The notes below the pieces were generated by a model. The model was not told where the DNA came from. It did no database searches and saw only the letters and a list, made by a program, of their open reading frames with translations. From Philhelius pedissequus (taxonomy: Eukaryota > Arthropoda > Insecta > Diptera > Syrphidae): a DNA stretch of 64,000 bases. The stretch lies in contig OU343163.1 of assembly GCA_910595825.1 (NCBI GenBank), positions 37,480,958 to 37,544,957 on the forward strand, given 5' to 3'. Position 1 is the first letter of the stretch. Each line of letters begins with the position of its first letter. The translations under genes were made by a program, and so were the position numbers. Shown one piece after another: positions 60,721 to 64,000 of the stretch.

Positions 60721-62459
60721 TTAGTAATTCATTTTAGCAAACAATTTAAAATTGGTCTGCTAATTGTCTCTCCAGAGATAAAATTTTAATCCACTTTTCA
60801 AAGCAGCGGATCTTATTTTACTTTAATTAATCCCTACCCCCGAAATTTCGTCGCAATTTTTGCACCATCTGAATATCTTAAGCTCTCAATCTTTGAATAA
60901 AGCTGTTCATTAAATGTTGTTAAAAGATCAACTTTCTGTAAAAATATTCGAATGTCTTCTCAAGCGAATCACATTAATACTTTGTATCATTATTGAAATA
61001 AGTCATTCCAGTCGTTTAGTTTCTAGACGCACAGAAGTAAATACCGACTCCACCGTCGTAATTTTTGGTTAAATATCTTTTTTTTTTTAAATAAACCAAT
61101 AATAATTGCCAATAAAGCAAATGCAATTATTTTTATGCTAATAAAAAAATATTAAGAATTTAAACTAGTTTTAGCATATTATTTCCCCCAGACTGGGTTG
61201 ACATGAACTACTTCAAAAATAAACACTTGAAGAAACAGAATAACGCAAATTTATAAATCACTCAAATTCTATGAGAAACATTTATTTAATATTTATTTTA
61301 CTGTAAAATATAAATCAATCTCTTACTACATATCTAAATTTGCTTACAACATTTTTGTTTTCAAATTATCGAGAAATATGGTTTTGTGCACTACGGCGTA
61401 TGTGGAACGTTTTTTTTAAAATTAAATACAAATACGTACTAAATCGTAAATTATAACACGTGCTCTTTAAACAACATCAATTGCAATAATTTAAAGTTAA
61501 TTGCTCTTTTGATTCACCTACTTTTTTTACAAAAACAAACTAACTTCAATTCATAAATAATATATGCCAGCACACATTTAATGAATGAGAGTTCCACGCA
61601 TTTTTTTTTTTTTTTAATTTTTTTTTAAGGTAGCAATAACCATATCACTTCTCAATCTTTATATCAGTTAAATTTTTCAAACTGCTGACATAGCATCAGA
61701 TATGATATGAGTAGTTGTCAAGTGTATAAAACATTTGTACGTGAACGAATGGATACATAAATTGAAAGATATATTAAATTGAAGCATGTTGTAATCAAAT
61801 ATTAAATTTATTACATTTGAACGAGCCCAGAATGGAACAACATTCAAGCCTTAACTCTACTATACTCGCAGAGATATGCTTAAGTGATGTAACAATTCAA
61901 AAGAGCCTACGGCCGGCGGCGTGGCCCCGCTATCCAATATACATAGCTGTCAAAATATTTTGCAAAAACACTTCAAAAAGTTGAGATTTCAATTTGTAAC
62001 AACAAAATTAAATATACATACCAATGTACATAGAAATGAGCTAAATAATAATGAATGTTTACAACATGAACAAACAACTTGAACAGACAAAATTTTGATA
62101 AACTTGAATTAACACTAATAAATTTTTCCACAGGCAGTTTTGTGTTTTTCTTCTTTTTTTGTTGTTGTTCGATCTTCAATGTAAACTATTAAAATATAAG
62201 AAAAAACAATAAATGTGTTAACTTCGGTCGGTGTCATTATCATTAATAGGGTTTTTATTTAAATGAACACTTCTGGTTTGTAAATTCACTAATTAATTGA
62301 GTAGTTTAAGCAACTAACTACAAGAGCTGATGTTTTTTTCCGTATTATTTATTGAGAAAACGGTATTTGATTGACCAATTTTCAACCTTAAAGTTATTTT
62401 ATGAAAATTGTACACATTCTTTAGCATCAACAATAGGGTGCCTCTTACTTCTCAACTTA
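60721..62459. other. AT-rich intergenic or intronic DNA
   Basis: A long T-run lies at 61602-61626 and a GC-rich patch (CTACGGCCGGCGGCGTGGCC) at 61909. No gene supported. Confidence 0.4.
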
Positions 62460-62765
62460 TTTTTACTTGCGATATAGGTACTATAGGGCAAGTTTTGCAT
62501 TTGGAAAAAATCGATCTCGAGATTTTACTTTCTCATAAAATTTTTATACAGGAGCTCCTTTAAATTCTAAATAATACTGCATTTCAAATTTTTTCTGAAA
62601 TTTTGTTTTTGAATTTATATTATTAAATACTTAATCTTTCTTTATTTTAAAAATTAAGTGAAAAACGAATTTAAAAATACATTAAGCCATTTCTATTAAG
62701 AATATTTTGCATATAATGTAATCGAACCTAGGGGCAAGTACGTGCGATCCAGTCGTGTATATTAT
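62460..62765 (+). repeat. Repeat family A, short copy with both termini
   Basis: This 306-bp copy has both ends intact: TTTTTACTTGCGATATAGGT at the start and CGTGCGATCCAGTCGTGTAT at the end. The central ~450 bases of the family are deleted. It is the best guide to the family's edges. The two termini are not inverted repeats of one another, and no target duplication is obvious. Confidence 0.8.
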
Positions 62766-63068
62766 TTTTAAATCAAACTCTAGAAAAACTGAAAATGTAT
62801 GACTGTACGAAATTAGAATGAGGTTTCGGACTACAGAAATCGATCATATTTTCTGGTAAATCATTTGTTCCTTAAAAATGTGCCTCTTTAAAAAAATCGG
62901 TTGCGAAATAATGGAAACTCTAATTTATATGCTGATAAGTTCAAAACTGTTCTTTACTAAAAAATTTACGAAACTTATAAGGTTTTAGTCAGTATTTAAC
63001 TTTCGCAGTTTTTGTTTTTAAATATGTTAATGTGATTTTTTGAAAGATTTACTTAATATAAAATGAAA
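62766..63068. other. AT-rich spacer
   Basis: Nothing recognised. Confidence 0.4.
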
Positions 63069-63946
63069 TACACGACTGAATCGTAAGAGCTTGCTCTTTT
63101 AGCTAACAACTTTAATGTAATGTAATGTAGTAAAAATTTTAAAATCTTTTTAACGGTTTTTTCTTAAGGCATAGTTATTATGTCTAAATTTTGGTACATT
63201 TTTGGGAAAAATAATTGCATTGCCAATTCAAATTAATAATACGCATATAAAATTTAAATTAAAAAAATGATTTTCTTAATCGAAAAAAATCATTGCTTTT
63301 GAAACTTTGAATAAGCAATATTATTTACACTTTAAAGGTGCACCTACATACATAAAAAAAATTTAATATGAGAAAGGCCAAAATATGACAAGTATTTTTA
63401 ACGGAACTGCCGTTAAAAAGAATGCTAATGAATTATTCTTTTACTTAAAAGTTAGCTGCACTTATTTAAGAATCCACACATTTTTTTATGAAATTTCTTG
63501 GAGTCGTTTTTGAAGAAAAAAAATATTGTTAACGGATTTTCTAACATTTGTATGTTGTTTTTTTCAAGTTTTCAAGAGAATGCCAAAAAACTACTAAATA
63601 CAAAGTTTTGAAGAAATTGATTATGTTGTTTTCGAAATATTGAGTTTTCAAAAAAAAATAGTTTTTGAAAAATTTGGCTTACACTTCACTTTAGATTTTT
63701 TTTTTAAAGCAGAAATTTCAAAAAAAAAATCAATTGAACCTTTTTTTGGAAAATCGAAAACCAAAAAAAATAAATAATGAATTTATTAATAATAATCGTC
63801 GTCGTTTTTGAGAAAAATAAGATTTATCTTTACTTTACGCTACTCGTTAAGGCTGTAAATTCGAACACAGACAGGCATACATGCAGTGATACAATTGTGA
63901 GACCAACTTTATTCGTCCTTGCTATCAATAATTATAACGCAAGTAA
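63069..63946 (-). repeat. Repeat family A, diverged copy
   Basis: It begins TACACGACTGAATCGTAAGA and ends ATAACGCAAGTAAG, with the GACAGGCATACATGC remnant of the microsatellite block near 63870. It resembles the copy at 55848-56595 more than the others. Confidence 0.65.
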
Positions 63947-64000
63947 GAAAATAGGTCAAGTTATTCCTAAATAAATAAATTCTAAATAATAAATAAATAC

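Overview
This window is AT-rich eukaryotic DNA, most likely from a dipteran insect. The evidence is short GT-AG introns, an initiator methionine tRNA of animal type, and many decayed insect-type transposons: Tc1/mariner-like DNA elements, a CR1/jockey-like LINE and an RTE-like LINE. A single short intron interrupts an insect-style acyl-CoA synthetase/luciferase-like gene. Nothing looks bacterial or viral. I cannot name the species.

The window is gene-poor. The supportable host genes are: (1) tRNA-iMet at 211-282, minus strand, with a Pol III T-run; (2) a three-exon gene piece at 12250-13027, minus strand, whose splice phases agree at every junction and whose helical peptide weakly recalls the N-terminal part of FANCI; (3) a two-exon, truncated AMP-binding gene at 18330-19411, plus strand; (4) a possible terminal exon at 19454-19640, minus strand, facing it tail to tail; (5) an isolated 46-nt exon at 50826-50871, plus strand, with textbook splice sites, suggesting that part of the window is intron of a larger gene. 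Two more open frames (27501-27782 and 33187-33398) look protein-like but are unidentified.

The commonest structure is one interspersed repeat family with about 16 copies in both orientations. It ends in TACTTGCGATATAGG on one side and GATCCAGTCGTGCATTTTA on the other, and it carries a CTGTCTGT microsatellite-like block. I could not assign it to a transposon class. Two copies are interrupted by Tc1/mariner-type elements with clean TA target duplications (39321-40571 and 42007-42430), which dates the repeat family as older. One copy contains a perfect 62-bp palindrome at 5671-5806.

Other elements are a decayed LINE at 21017-23168 with a second 5'-truncated copy at 51729-52991; an RTE-like RT fragment at 34972-35640; an internally deleted mariner at 45356-46234 with 31-bp TIRs; a 2.1-kb TIR element at 29050-31145 with an internal tandem duplication; a 442-bp MITE at 60279-60720 flanked by TTA; and several foldback or array-like non-coding structures. 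The rest is AT-rich intergenic or intronic DNA with no gene I can support. No single novel operon-like system is visible. The items most worth a second look are the spliced gene piece at 12.2-13.0 kb, the degenerate AMP-binding gene, the unclassified repeat family and the palindrome.
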